From Bathynomus jamesi (lineage: Eukaryota > Arthropoda > Malacostraca > Isopoda > Cirolanidae), in contig JAJOZX010000996.1 of assembly GCA_023014485.1 (NCBI GenBank), positions 873,501 to 937,500 on the forward strand: a DNA stretch of 64,000 bases, in the 5' to 3' direction. The notes under the pieces are model-generated. The model was given only the letters and a program-made list of their open reading frames with translations, had not been told where the DNA came from and did no database searches. Every line of letters begins with the position of its first letter. Positions within the stretch are counted from its first letter, which is position 1. Shown piece after piece: positions 50,146-61,436 of this stretch. The position numbers were made by a program, and so were the translations under genes.

Positions 50146-52499
50146 AAGGGGAAAGGGTGGTGGATTTCGCGATGGCGTTTGATCTAGCGATAGTCAACAC
50201 CTTCTTTCAGAAAAAAGATAACCAGTTTGTGACCTATAGGAGCGGAGGAAGAGAAAGCCAGATAGACTTTCTAATGTGCAGGAGATCCCATTTGGAAGAA
50301 GTTAAGAACTGCAAAGTCATAAACGGGGAAAGCGTGGCGGCGCAACATAGAATCCTGGTGATGGATTGGTCGTTTAAGAGTGGTAGGAAAAGAAGGCAAG
50401 AACAGGTGACACCTAGGATAAAGTGGTGGGGACTGAAGAAAGAAGACCAGAAAAGGAAATTTGAGGAGAAGGTTTTGGAAGAAGTAAGGTCGTTGGAGAG
50501 TGTACAAGAATGGTGGGAGGAGAACAGCCGGGTGATATTGAGAGTTGGTGAGGAAGTACTGGGCAAAACAACAGGTAGAAGACCCCCTGAAGATAAAGAG
50601 ACGTGGTGGTGGAATGAAGAGGTCCAGGAGGTGATTAAAAGGAAGAAAGATCCTAAAAAGAAGTGGGACACATCTGGTAGACAAGAGGATAGAGAAAGCT
50701 ATAGGCAGGCGAAAAAGGAGGCGAAGAAGGGAGTGGCAAGAGCCAAGGCGCAGGCGATGGATGAAGTATATAAAGAGTTGGAGACACCGGCGGGAGAGAG
50801 AAAGATCCTTAGAATAGCGAAGGCTAGGGATAAGGCGAGTAAAGATTTTACTCAAATTAAACAGGTAAAGGATGGGCAGGGAGTGGTCTTAAAGGATCAG
50901 GATAAAATCATGGATAGATGGAAGAGTTATTTTGAACATCTGTTAAATGAGGAAAACCCAAGGGTTATTTTTGAAGATGGTGTCCCAAATCAAGGGTTAA
51001 CTTCAGGAGTGAGTAGGGAGGAGGTGAAGGTGGCGTTGAAAGGAATGAAGAAGGGGAAGGCATTGGGACCGGATGGGATACCAGTGGAGGCGTGGAATTG
51101 TTTGGGAGATGAGGGCATAGATCTATTGTGGGATCTGATGCAGAAGATATATGAACAAGAGGAAATGCCGGAGGAGTGGGGGGATAGTACACTCGTACCT
51201 ATCTACAAAGAGAAGGGGGACATCCAGGATTGTGGAAATTATAGGGGAATAAAGCTTATGTCACACACGATGAAGGTTTGGGAAAGGATTATAGAGAAAA
51301 GGTTAAGAGAAGAGACAACCGTGGGGGAAGAGCAGTTGGGTTTTATGCCAGGTAGGGAACAACTGATGCGATTTTTGCACTGAGGCAGTTGATGGAGAAA
51401 CACCGGGAGCGACAAAAGGGACTGCACATGGTTTTCATCGACCTAGAGAAAGCATATGATAGAGTGCCACGCCAGGAGGTTTGGAGGTGTATGAGAGAGA
51501 AAGGTGTGCCGGAGAAGTACGTTAGGTTGGTGCAAAGTATGTATGAAGGAGCAAGGACCCAGGTTAGGAGTAGTGTAGGTGTAACGGAATGGTTCCCCGT
51601 GAGGGTTGGTCTACATCAGGGATCTTCTTTGAGCCCGTACCTTTTTGTTTTGATTATGGATGTGTTGGCCCAGGGGATAAAAGATCAATCCCCTTGGTGT
51701 ATGCTCTTTGCAGACGATATTGTTCTGTGCAGCAACAGGAGAGAAGTAGTAGAAAGAAATTGGAGGAATGGAGGAGGGCTTTTGAAGACAGAGGGTTGAA
51801 AATCAACAGAAAGAAAACGGAGTACCTGAGGTTCTACGAAAATCAAGACTCAGAAATTAGTTTAGAGGGAGCGAGGTTAAGAGAGTAAGTAAGTTTACGT
51901 ACTTGGGATCGACAGTGGCTGAGGACGGTGAGCTGGACACAGAAATAACACACAGAGTGCAATCTGGTTGGAAAAATTGGAAGAAAGTTTCAGGGGTGTT
52001 GTGTGACCGAAGAATAGGCGCAAGGGTTAAGGAAAAGGTGTATAAGACTGTGGTAAGACCGGCTATGATGTATGGGGCTGAGTCTTGGGCTATAAAGAAA
52101 GATCATGAGAAAAGACTAGATGTAACGGAGATGAGAATGCTGAGATGGATGTGCGGAGTGACAAGGTTGGATAGAGTAAGGAATGAAAGGATAAGGGGCA
52201 CAACAAAGGTTGGAGAAATCTCGAGGAAGATACAAGAAAGTAGACTGAAATGGTATGGACATGTGATGAGAGGGGACGAAGATTATGTGGGTAAGAGAAC
52301 GATGAATATGGAGGTGCATGGCAGGAGAAAGAGAGGCAGACCGAAGCGAAGGTGGATGGAGAAGGTGAGGGACGATTTGAGGGAGAAGGGTTTGTCGGAG
52401 GAAGAAGCCCAGGACCGGGCTGTGTGGAGGAGGCTGGTCAGAAACGCCGACCCCGCATAGAGGCGGGAACGGGCGAAGAGAAAGAAGCAGAAGAGAAGC
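50146..52499 (+). mobile_element. RTE-type LINE, 5'-truncated
   Basis: Starts inside the endonuclease (EGERVVDFAMAFDLAIVNTF, later ESQIDFLMCRRSHL) and runs through the RT: GKALGPDGIPVEAWNCLG, IYKEKGDIQDCGNYRGIKLM, then after a frameshift near 51380 VFIDLEKAYDRVPRQEVWRC, GLHQGSSLSPYLFVLIMDVL and MLFADDIVLCSN (catalytic FADD). The C-terminal block AMMYGAESWAIKKDHEKRLD and RRKRGRPKRRWMEKVRDDL is typical of the RTE clade. Frameshifts near 51380, 51750 and 51885. Stop at about 52460. Flanked by GATAG at 50141-50145 and 52500-52504, a likely target duplication; the LINE replaces nothing compared with the left arm. Confidence 0.85.
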
Positions 52500-52737
52500 G
52501 ATAGATGATAATGAAAATGAAGATGTCGATTTTCAAGACAGAGAGGACTTAGGAAAGAATTGGTTATATTAATCGGCATAAATTTATTTTAAATACTTTA
52601 GAGTCTAGAAAAGAACTACCTACTTTTGAGTGGAAAGGTCAATGGAAGGAATAAATAAAAAAAAGTTTTAGGTAAAAAATTTTATTGAATTTGTCTCTTA
52701 ATTTCTAAATTTCTACCAGTAATAGCTAAAAATTTGT

Positions 52738-54150
52738 ATTAAATTTTTTTTTCATGCATTTTTGTATTTTTTTAATTTTTTTCATTAAAAAATAAATATG
52801 ACTGTTTTATAAGCGAACTTTTGTAATAATAAAAAAATTTCGAAGTAAATCGCAAATTATCTCGAATTTTACGAATTTTCTGAAAAAACTGAAACCGGTA
52901 AGGGGGGGGGTCCTCGGAATTCAACAATATTTTACCAGGGTGTTACTATGACTGATTGAACCACCTCACACTATGTATGTAAGAAATAAAAAATTTCGAC
53001 CCGGCCTAAATTATTTAATATATATATATATATTGACGATTGGTTAGGTTAAGTCGTAATATTTTCGTTAGTTTTAACGTTTTATTTGATGGATTCATTT
53101 AAAAAATGTCTCCTAAAGATCCTAGTGTAGTTTACGTTCCCCAACTTTGACCTAGTGTAGTTTACGTTCCCCAACTTTGACCTAGTGTAGTTTGTGTTCC
53201 TTTTGCGTCAGGGGGACGTAAACTACACTTGCTCCCTAATTAGTATCAATTTAGATTTTTAGGTGAACTTTTTTCCAGAAACCATATATATACACAGGGC
53301 CGCCGCTTCCATTAGGCGAGGTTAGTAAATGCTAGCTAAGGGCGCCAGCGCCTCCCGCCCTGTGCACGTCTGATAGTATTATGTAAGAACAACATGAAAA
53401 AAATAATGAAGGAATGAGAAGCATAGACAAATGATGAAAGGTTGTACGACGTATGTACACCAGTTTAGCTTGACTGATATTTACATAATTAACTTATTCA
53501 TCTTATTGGGTCATTATAGAACTTTCACTATCACGACCTTTAACCCCTTAGGGACGGGAGTCGTAAATAAGCGATTTAAAAATGTTGCGCGCACAGACGG
53601 GAGTCGTCAATAAGCGACTCGGCTTATTTACGGCTTAATATGAGTTCCGGGAGTCGTCAATAAGTGAATAACTGTTTTTATGTGACATATGCCCTTCTTG
53701 CTTGGAAAAAACAGTAGATATGTCCTTTTTGCACGCATATTTTAGCACTTTTGAGCGTTCTGATTTGTTACTACATATGCCTCGCTTTACTCGCTGTTTT
53801 GATTGGTCATGACACTTTCTTGAACTGTGAAATGATTTTATAATTTTATAATAAATGTATGTATTAGCAAATTAAAATAGATCAGTGTAAGGCAAATAGT
53901 TTCTTCAATATGGTACCTTGATTACTTTGTGGGCAAACCCAATCGTGAAGTGGGAGGCGGGTGGGGGCGCCAGCTGCAGTCCTGCTAAGGGCGCCAAATA
54001 GGCTGGCGCTGGACCTGCATATACATATGTTAACCCCTCCGTCTATGGCCTTGGGCGGTTCGAGATTGATGGGGGTTCTGGTTAGGTGGCAGTCCGATTT
54101 GTCATTTGGAGTAGCTGGTACCGTGTAGGGAATCGCAGTAGTTTCTCTTA
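52738..54150. other. Segment present in the right copy and absent from the left
   Basis: Left and right copies agree up to 52737 and again from 54150. TTGTA stands at both edges, consistent with either a 1.4-kb insertion with a 5-bp duplication here or a deletion at short matching words in the left copy. Contents: the right transposon end (52993-53010), module-A-like sequence starting ATTGACGATTGGTTAGG (53032), three copies of CCTAGTGTAGTTTACGTTCC-type words (53120-53200) and a hAT MITE. Confidence 0.7.
53295..54017. mobile_element. hAT-type non-autonomous element, 723 bp
   Basis: Left end CAGGGCCGCCGCTTCC, right end (reverse complemented) CAGGTCCAGCGCCAGCC; flanks TATATACA (53287-53294) and CATATACA (54018-54025) agree at 7 of 8 bases. 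The word AAGGGCGCCA(G/A) occurs near both ends, as remembered from a common hAT family. Inside, GGGAGTCGTCAATAAG-type words occur three times (53545-53665), probably a further nested repeat. No coding frame. Confidence 0.75.
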
Positions 54151-54465
54151 TACTACTGTCCGATTTCTTGTAGTGGATCGGAGGATTCTGTGAAACTTAC
54201 TAAATTCTCTAATGGTTCCCCGATTCTTGTAGCGTATCGGGAAACTATGTTTTCTATTTTAAGACTAAGTTATCTGAAGAAAGCAAGGCTCGAAGGAGAA
54301 GACAAAGATATTCTCTTACTGTAGTTTACTGCTAAAATATTACAGGTAATGCTCAGCCTCCAAGTCAGATCAGACAGAATCAGAATGGGCATTTGAAAAA
54401 TTATTCAACTTTATATACACAAATTTTGGTGACTATTATTTAATGTTGCCCTGTTTTGTTTGGAG

Positions 54466-54524
54466 CACCGACAATTCAGCGCCGAACAATTCAGCGCCGA
54501 CAATTCAGCGCCGACAATTCAGCG
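54466..54524. repeat. Four tandem copies of CCGACAATTCAGCGC
   Basis: Units of 15-16 bp immediately outside the right arm's homology limit (54462), one with an extra A. Confidence 0.9.
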
Positions 54525-54680
54525 CAAAGACAATTTATTCTTTTAAGACATAATATTAATTCATCCCCAAGTATAGCGATCAATAATTTTATTGTATATC
54601 ATTTATTACATTTATACTATCGTATAAGCAGTGAAATTATCGGTGAATTGATGCAATTTTTATGAAACACGAATATATTA

Positions 54681-54905
54681 GGTCATCCCATAAGTAATGC
54701 GGCATTTTTAAATTTTTTTTTTTTTCCATTTTTATCATTATTTTACGGATAGAAATCAAACAACTCTTTGAAGTTATTTATATTTAAATAAATATTTATT
54801 TAAATATAAATAACTTCAAGGAGTTGTTTGATTTCTATCCGTAAAATAATGATAAAAATGGAAAAAAAAAAATTAAAAAAATGCCGCATTACTTATGGGA
54901 TGGCC
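54681..54905. mobile_element. Palindromic Tc1/mariner-type MITE, 225 bp
   Basis: Ends GGTCATCCCATAAGTAATGC and GCATTACTTATGGGATGGCC; pairing continues almost to the centre at about 54793 (for example GGATAGAAATCAAACAACTC against GAGTTGTTTGATTTCTATCC). The whole element is close to one hairpin with arms of about 110 bp. TA flanks at 54679-54680 and 54906-54907. Confidence 0.9.
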
Positions 54906-54907
54906 TA

Positions 54908-55136
54908 GTAAATCAAACAAAAGAAGCATTCTCAAGGTTGATTCCACTGGCGCCCCTCTCCTTTTTCAATGCACTGATTTGGATTTCGAGCTTTTTGTAT
55001 TAAAAGAATATTTGAAAGGAGTATAGCTCAGTGATAATTATCATAATTTTATCGTCATTAATACTGTTTAACAGCGCTTATAATCATTTAAGTGGGAAGC
55101 AATGCTTCCATTGCTTCCATGGATCGAACGCCACTG

Positions 55137-55140
<4 letters not shown>
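54908..55140. other. Unassigned sequence
   Basis: No gene or element recognised. Confidence 0.3.

Positions 55141-55226
<86 letters not shown>
55141..55226. repeat. (TA)n(GA)n compound microsatellite
   Basis: TA tract to 55179, a TAGA transition, then GA to 55224. A mirror arrangement (CT then TA then TG) lies at 55447-55571. Confidence 0.9.
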
Positions 55227-55441
55227 GACAAAAGTAAATAGGTACCTTTGGGTTTTGCAAAAACTTTTGATTTGATTATAAAATTAAAAAAATAATGACA
55301 AATTAATTGATTCAATAAATGCAAAGAAGAAAGGAACACAAGTTTAAACATTTTGATTCAATTAATTCGTTATCACTTACTGACTTTGATAATAAATTTA
55401 AAAAAAATTGGAAACAAGGGTGTCTATTTATTTTTGTCAAC

Positions 55442-55446
<5 letters not shown>

Positions 55447-55533
<87 letters not shown>

Positions 55534-55571
55534 TATGTATACTGTATATGTGTGTGTGTGTGTGTGTGTGT
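55447..55571. repeat. (CT)n(TA)n(TG)n compound microsatellite
   Basis: CT to about 55484, TA to 55531, and TG at 55551-55571. Confidence 0.9.
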
Positions 55572-55907
55572 TTTTGTGAGGTAAAACTTTTAGTACCTCA
55601 GAACATTAAAAATGTATATAAAATCCTGGAAACATTTTTATTGTCAGAAAAAAAAGATATGTTAGTCCTAATTAGGTTGGGTTAAGCTAGATTAGGTTAG
55701 TTAAGGTTTGGTTAAGTTAGTTAAGACTAGATTAGCGAGTACCTCACTTTTAACGACTAAACCGAAACCACCCTTCGAGCCCTCAATTGCGTCGAATCAC
55801 TTATCAAGCCCTTCTCGGTTCGATTAAACTAGTTTTGGTTAATTAGTTGCTTTGATAGTATAGTTTAAAAAAAGTGGGTACCTTGCTTATGCGGAGATGT
55901 GCAGTGC
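55572..55907. other. Unassigned sequence with TTAGGTT-like words
   Basis: GGTTGGGTTAAGCTAGATTA and GGTTAGTTAAGG-type words at 55675-55735; no gene. Confidence 0.35.
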
Positions 55908-58147
55908 TAGGGTGGCCCACTTTTCAATTTTTTTTGAAAAGTATAGGTGATCGTGGTTTTTCCCATTATTTGGCACTATACTAGCACATTGGTACCATTT
56001 TTACAAAAATTGATCAATATTTAGGGGTCTCGCATCGACCTTGAAATTACTAGTTTTTTTTAAAAATGCGTACTTTTTAACTTTTTACTGAATCAAGATA
56101 AATCATTAAGTAAGGATGTTTTCTGAATCCTCTTAATGAGAGAAGTCGTTTGGTGTGCCTGCCAATGTCATACGACTAACGGTTTAAAGGTTGTGCCTGT
56201 ATACAGGTAATACCAATGTGCTAGTATAGTGCCAAATAATTGGAAAAACCACGATCACCTATACTTTTCAAAAAAATGAGTCACCATACCCGGGCGGAAT
56301 GTATAATGTATATAGGTAATTAGAAAATGCACTATGCCTGTGCCAGGTACCTAACCTATTTATTTTTTTGCAGATCATAACATTTTGAAATTCTGTCTGA
56401 GTTCCTCATCCTTTGTCATGGACAAATCGATGGCAACCATAACTGGAAGAACTCTTGAAGCTACAAATAGAGAGTCATCAAAAGGAAAGGCGAAAATAAC
56501 GTCGCTACCTTCTCTAAGATCGGCCTCGGAAATTTTTTTAGTTGGCCAACCGTCGTCCTCCATCAGTGGTAGCAAATTGCCAACAACACGGCAGGTTTTG
56601 CAATACTTCTTCAGTGTTATCCAGTACACTGCTAACAGGAAAGACGCATTCATAGAAACCGTAAACAACGTCTTAAAGTTTTGGAACATGGCCCGCATTA
56701 AAACAATCACAAAGCTCAACTGCGAACGGAAGCTAGAGGCATTGTGGAAAGAGTGGCACTTACTCCAAAAGAGCAGAAAACGAGAAACTGACGCCGGAGG
56801 AAAACGGCAGAAGTTTTCGGACAGTGTGGACAAGCTGTGGGATATCGGAGCATCTGACGCTGTCGAAGACATAAAGAAGAATCGACTGCTGTCCGACAAG
56901 GACAAGAAAGAAGACATTGACTTCTACCTCGATCAACGTGGTCCTCGGGTGGCAACGATGAGCGGGAACGATAAAGTTTTCGCTGTAAAAAGAAAGCTAC
57001 AGGAAGGAAGAAAACGTCCTCGCCAGGAGCCGCAAACCTCAAAGTGTGCATACGAAACCGGAGATGATGCTATGGAGAATGATGATACTGGCATGTCAGG
57101 AGAGTCGGAGACAGAACTAGCGTTCCCCCTGCCGAAAGAGCCAAGTGTGTCTGTCAATCTTCCTCGTCGCATCCTTAATGCACCTGCTGTCATGGAAGTG
57201 GCTGATCGTTTCCGCATGTCCAATAATCAGGTGCGTATTGTGTATAGTATTCATCGATAGCGTCAGTTTTAAAGTGTCCCGTAACCCACATGTATTCTTG
57301 ACAGTTTCCTTTCCACTTTCCATTCTCTACATAGGTAGTAAGCATTGTGGCTGCTATCACACGTTCGGCGGATCCACCAGCAGACCTCAATCAGTTCAGC
57401 ATCTCGAAAGAAACGGCTCGCCGGGAAAGAGTGTCACATCGCCGTGAAGTGGCGACGGCTGTGAAGGACTCCTTCACGCCACCGAGGCACACTGTTGTCC
57501 ACTGGGATGGCAAAATGGTCAAGGTCAGTTGATTAAGTTTTCATAGCTATCAATTTAGTAATGAGATTCATGAAGCATAATGTCAATTAAAAAGAGAACT
57601 GAATGTGAACAAAAATAGGTTACTTTACAACCATGAAATTGAAATATATGGCATGTGTTTCAGAACTTCCTTGGAACGGCGGAGCACCGCCAAGCAATTC
57701 TCATCTCCGGGGCTCCTCATTGCACAGATTGTTTAAGTTATTGTTTCTTTCTTTCTTATTTGTCTGCTATTTGCTGATTTTTTTGAAAAGTATAGGTGAT
57801 CGTGGTTTTTCCCATTATTTGGCACTATACTAGCACATTGGTATTACCTGTATACAGGCACAACTTTTAAACCGTTAGTCATATGACATTGGAAGGCGCA
57901 CCAAAAGACTTCTCTCATCAAGAGGATTCAGAAAACATCCCTACTTAATGATTTATCTTGATTCAGTAAAAAGTTAAAAAGTACGCATTTAAAAAAAAAA
58001 ACTCGTAATTTCAAGGTCGATGCGAGACCCCTAAATATTGATCAATTTTTGTAAAAATGGTACCAATGTGATAGTATAGTGCCAAATAATGGGAAAAACT
58101 ACGATAACCTATACTTTTAAAAAAAAATTGAAAAGTGGGCCACCCTA
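55908..58147 (+). mobile_element. DNA transposon with about 370-bp inverted ends, 2.2 kb
   Basis: Outer ends TAGGGTGGCCCACTTTTCAA (55908) and its complement ending CACCCTA (58147). The inverted arms are 55908-56275 and 57778-58147. Each arm is itself nearly palindromic: AAGTATAGGTGATCGTGGTT at one edge and AACCACGATCACCTATACTT at the other. Between them lies a spliced, 3'-truncated transposase-like gene. No clear target duplication other than TA. An alternative is that each arm is an independent palindromic MITE that landed on either side of the gene. Confidence 0.65.
56374..57717 (+). pseudogene. Transposase-like gene, three exons, 3'-truncated
   Basis: Exon 1 follows TTTTTTTGCAG (56373) and is open to 57230 (CLSSSSFVMDKSMATITGRT, LPTTRQVLQYFFSVIQYTAN, KFWNMARIKTITKLNCERKL, VDKLWDIGASDAVEDIKKNR, KEDIDFYLDQRGPRVATM). 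The donor is GTGCGT. Exon 2 runs 57335-57523 (VVSIVAAITRSADPPADLNQ ... HTVVHWDGKMVK) before GTCAGT. Exon 3 opens after GTTTCAG at 57664 (NFLGTAEHRQAILISGAPHC) and is lost at the right arm. The exon borders keep one frame throughout. HWDGK probably holds the first catalytic aspartate of an RNase H-like fold. I remember this protein type as abundant, unnamed and repeat-borne in arthropods and cnidarians. Confidence 0.7.
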
Positions 58148-58846
58148 AATTGTGCACAGTAGGGTGTATCATGCTCAGGTCGAATATTGAAAAACTTGAA
58201 ATTTCAAGATTGGCAGTATGTATTCCTATGTAAAATGAATTTTAAGAGGGGTTCGTCTTCTGCAACTTTTACGAAAAATCGCATTTAAGTGTTCAAAATC
58301 GCACTTTTTTTGTCGAAAAAGGGATTTTTGGCCAATTTCAAAGACTTGGTATCCTCAAATGACCTCCATATGTTCCATATTGTTCACATACACCGTTAAG
58401 CATTTCTAGGGGCAGGCTTGGTCCCATTTAAGACCAGCCAAAGTGGTTCATAACCCCTAAAACAACCAAAATCACCCAAAATGGCCCAAAACTAAGGAAT
58501 TGTATGATTTTTAGTCTCCTATACCCCACATTTCGCGGCTGTTCTCTTCATCAGGCAGAATTTTTTTGTTCTTCTTTCTTGGTCTTGCATTTTCTCTTTT
58601 TTAGAAACGTCTCCACCAATTTTTATTTATTTTCTTTTCGGCATCACTGAGTGAGATGGCAGCTGCCCTCACCTTTCCGCAAGCTGCTGTGACATTCAAC
58701 CTTTTTTTGGCAATTGCAATTCTTCTTTAATACTTGTATAAGTCCCTCCTCCACCCACAGCTTGTAATAATATGCTGGTCAACTGAATGTTTTGAGATTT
58801 TTTCTTCTGAAAGCATCTTGATTTGTCTAGCAGGTCTTGTAGAGAT

Positions 58847-59850
58847 CTAAAACATGTTCATAATGTCTTGCTTTGACTTGAAAACTGACAACAATTCTCT
58901 GTGATCGATCCTAGCACGAACAAAACCATATCTTCTCTCTTGCTTATACACTGCATGAGCTGCAGCTGAAACTTCCTGGACTGCTCTTTCACAGCTTTGA
59001 GTGTGAACTGAGAAGTTCTCAACTTCAAGTGGAGACCTGAGAAGCTCCTCAACTTCTCCTCTTGACATCTTACAAGTGAAGAGTGGCTCATACAGTTTCT
59101 CCTTATCCCGATTATTCAGAGTAATTGGAGAAGTGGCATCAAAATTCAGTTCAGGGTTTCTATGAGTTCTCAGACTCATGTCTCCATACTCAGACTTACC
59201 TCTGATCTTCTTGATCATCTCAACCCCCCATACCCTCTCCTCCTCATCGTCACTGCACAGGAGAGAGGCAATGATATGCTCCAAGAACTATCACATGAGT
59301 GATTATGTTCCTGACTTCAGAGGTCTGGCCTCTCAGCAGTCCCAGAGCGGTCACAATATGGTGAGGTCCATACCTCATGTGATGCTTCACCTTGATCTCA
59401 AAATACACCTTGAAGTAGAAGTCCAGGCAGAACTTCAGCAGCACCTCCAGCTTCTTCAACACCTCCTCCTTCAGACCATGCTGGCTGCCTCATCCACAGC
59501 ATCAACAGAGCCTCACCTGTAGTCAGCCAGCGTGACTGATTCAGTGGGCCACACTTCAGACCAGTAACTTCCTTGCTCAAATCTCCTGTCTTGAGAGCTT
59601 TGATCAGTAGGTAGCAGTTCTTCTGGTCAGTGCTAAGGTTCTGTACAATGTCTTCTGGCAGTTCAATTATATCTTCTTCTGCTGGCAGAGCCTTGAAGCT
59701 AAAGTTGACAGGTATGTCATTGATCTTCTCCAAAAGTTTTCCTATTGGGCCACCGAAGCCAGACTTGTGCGTGTAGGGACCATCAAGCTTGATGATCATG
59801 TGCCGGAGGCTGAGTTCATTAATATGCAACTGGCATATCAGCCAGTGACA
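58847..59850 (-). pseudogene. Transposase-like protein, C-terminal part
   Basis: Read after the MITE in the order 59850-59398 (LRHMIIKLDGPYTHKSGFGG, PIGKLLEKINDIPVNFSF, GPLNQSRWLTTGEALLML), a shifted frame 59462-59250 (LDFYFKVYFEIKVKHHMRYG, PHHIVTALGLLRGQTSEV) and 59284-58847 (IIASLLCSDDEEERVWGVEM, DATSPITLNNRDKEKLYEP, RRYGFVRARIDHRELLSVFK, stop). NQSRWLTT and the final FKSKQDIMNMF fit my memory of the complete C-terminus of this family. Frameshifts near 59440 and 59270. Confidence 0.7.
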
Positions 59851-59858
59851 CTTGTGAC

Positions 59859-60084
59859 CAGTGGCGACTCGTGACTAAAAATTCTAGGAGTGCTGTCTCT
59901 AAGAATGGGTTGAAATAATTACTGAAATAAAAGGATGAGCATTGAGCAATGAATAAAAGTTTCAAACGTTATTGAAAAAGTTATTCAGTGAGCTCATCCT
60001 TATATTGTTCTTGATTATTTCAATTGTAAATAAAAAATTTAGGGGTGCTGCGGTTCCGCAGTGCCTACCGACGAGCCGCCACTG
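59859..60084. mobile_element. hAT-type MITE inserted in the transposase-like gene
   Basis: Left end CAGTGGCGACTCGTGAC; right end, reverse complemented, CAGTGGCGGCTCGTCGG. Perfect 8-bp target duplication CTTGTGAC at 59851-59858 and 60085-60092. Length 226 bp. Contains GGGTGCTGCGGTTCCGCAG near the right end. No coding capacity. Confidence 0.95.
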
Positions 60085-60092
60085 CTTGTGAC

Positions 60093-61083
60093 CTAGCAGT
60101 CTCTCCAAGTGAGTGATGGCTCCTCCATCAGGTCCTGTGTTTGTGTTGGTGGAGTCACCACAAAGGACCACAATAGTATATTTAGCACCATGAGCACTAA
60201 TCCACTCAAACAGAGCCTGAGCTATCTTCAGTGCAGGTTTCTCATTTCTTTCAGGTTCTTCTGGTGTACAGTGGAAGAGATACTTTTCCTCAGGTTCCCA
60301 GGTAACACTATAGTGCTCTTCAGTTGTAATATCAGGATGGAAGAGGCCAGTTTCTTCATTGTACCTCATGATCTTTGTCTCCTTATCTTGTTTTCCATCA
60401 AAGAAAATTCCCTTGATCTCCTCTCCCTCTGTTCTTTTCTCCAGGGCCTCCACCGAGGCACCTATTACAGACTCCTTGCCCCTCCACATCTTCATCCTGT
60501 CAACAGCTAGATATGCCTTATCAGCAGAAAGATGACCAGCTTTGATGAGATCTTGCAAGAAACCAATTGCAATGGCTGCTGCAGGAGTGTTTGCCACCTT
60601 GAACATGACTGCAGCCGCAGCAGTGCTTGAGATAGCCATGTAGTTCCTTCTGCCAGAAGTGGAGACTTTGCCAGTGTTGACACTGGAGCTTGTGCCTGGT
60701 GCAGTACTGGAAAAATCTGTGTCAGCAGTAGGAGCTGCTCTGCCTGGAGACTCTTGCAAGGAAGTCACCTCATCTTCATCATCATCACCATCATCAGCTC
60801 TAAGCAGTAGCTCCTTTTCTTCTTCCTCTTTTCTGTTTCTCTTCTCAGCTGCCTTATGTTCTTCCGCCTTCCTCTTAGCAGCCTTCACCTGCTTCACTGT
60901 TTCCTTCACATCAACAGATGCCATCCGGAAGCCAGAAACTTCTGAGCTTTTGATCCTCTGGTAATGGAACAACTCTAGCTCTAGCTTTGGAATCTTCTGA
61001 GGCAGAGGACAGTCACAGTTGACATGAACTCTAGCAGCACAGCCAGAGCAGCCAGATGCTTCAGTTCCACAGAGTGATATCAT
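60093..61083 (-). pseudogene. Transposase-like protein, central part with candidate catalytic residues
   Basis: Minus-strand frame from 61083 (CGTEASGCSGCAARVHVNCD then CPLPQKIPKLELELF), a basic/acidic helix (VKQVKAAKRKAEEHKAAEKR), a low-complexity linker (DDGDDDEDEVTSLQESPG), then AIAIGFLQDLIKAGHLSADK, GIFFDGKQDKETK (aspartate of DGK), SVTWEPEEKYLFHCTPEEPE and VVLCGDSTNTNTGPDGGAIT (second aspartate and the TNTG block). The MITE cuts the gene at RLVGRH, in front of the histidine/cysteine-rich block expected next. Confidence 0.75.
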
Positions 61084-61436
61084 GTCTGCAGGTTGTTATG
61101 TCAAACAATGTATCAAGTTCAAATATTCTCTTCTCTCTCTTTGCAACCTTCACTCTGCCTTCACTAGGTCAATCATTTCATTCCACCTGACAAGAATCTT
61201 CCTGGCAATGGATCTCTCTTGAATGATCATAGGAGGAGTGAACTTGGCATTGCTTTTGCGCCACTGTGCCAGCACCAGTGATGTCAAGTCCTTAGCCAAA
61301 TCTTGCAGAGGGTACTGAGCTCTTTTCATATCATCCAGAAGCAGCTTCTCTTCCTGGAGAGGGATTTCTCTCTGAAACACAGATCTCCAGGTTGGAACTT
61401 CTGTGGGAAATAACTGCTTGCCTGGACCCACCAGAT
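61084..61436 (-). pseudogene. Transposase-like protein, N-terminal part
   Basis: Minus-strand frame from about 61436 (MGPGKQLFPTEVPTWRSVFQ, LLDDMKRAQYPLQDLAKDLT, AQWRKSNAKFTPPMIIQERS, LVRWNEMIDLVKAE). It ends at 61150 through a frameshift; the adjacent frame continues with KREKRIFELDTLFDITTCRH into the finger region of the next feature. WRKSNAKFTPPM and LFDITTC correspond in position to WQKFSFPT and MFDISPC in the inverted-arm protein. Upstream sequence with possible first exon (near 61440-61500) is not resolved. Confidence 0.7.

Larger units (their letters stand above)
49041..53010 (+). mobile_element. DNA transposon with 18-bp inverted ends, interrupted by a LINE
   Basis: Begins ATTTAGGCCGGGTCGAAA (49041-49058) and ends with its exact complement TTTCGACCCGGCCTAAAT (52993-53010), lying between TA tracts. 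It codes for the transposase N-terminal part from 49545. About 2.35 kb is an inserted RTE-type LINE (50146-52499), so the element itself is only about 1.6 kb and must be an internally deleted derivative. A second view is that the right end belongs to another copy brought in by the sequence at 52738-54150; the left arm, which lacks that sequence, does not decide between the two. Confidence 0.65.

Noticed and set aside
50234..50855. Minus-strand open frames up to 194 codons within the RTE LINE
   Set aside because: They are the antisense of the purine-rich LINE coding strand and lack motifs.
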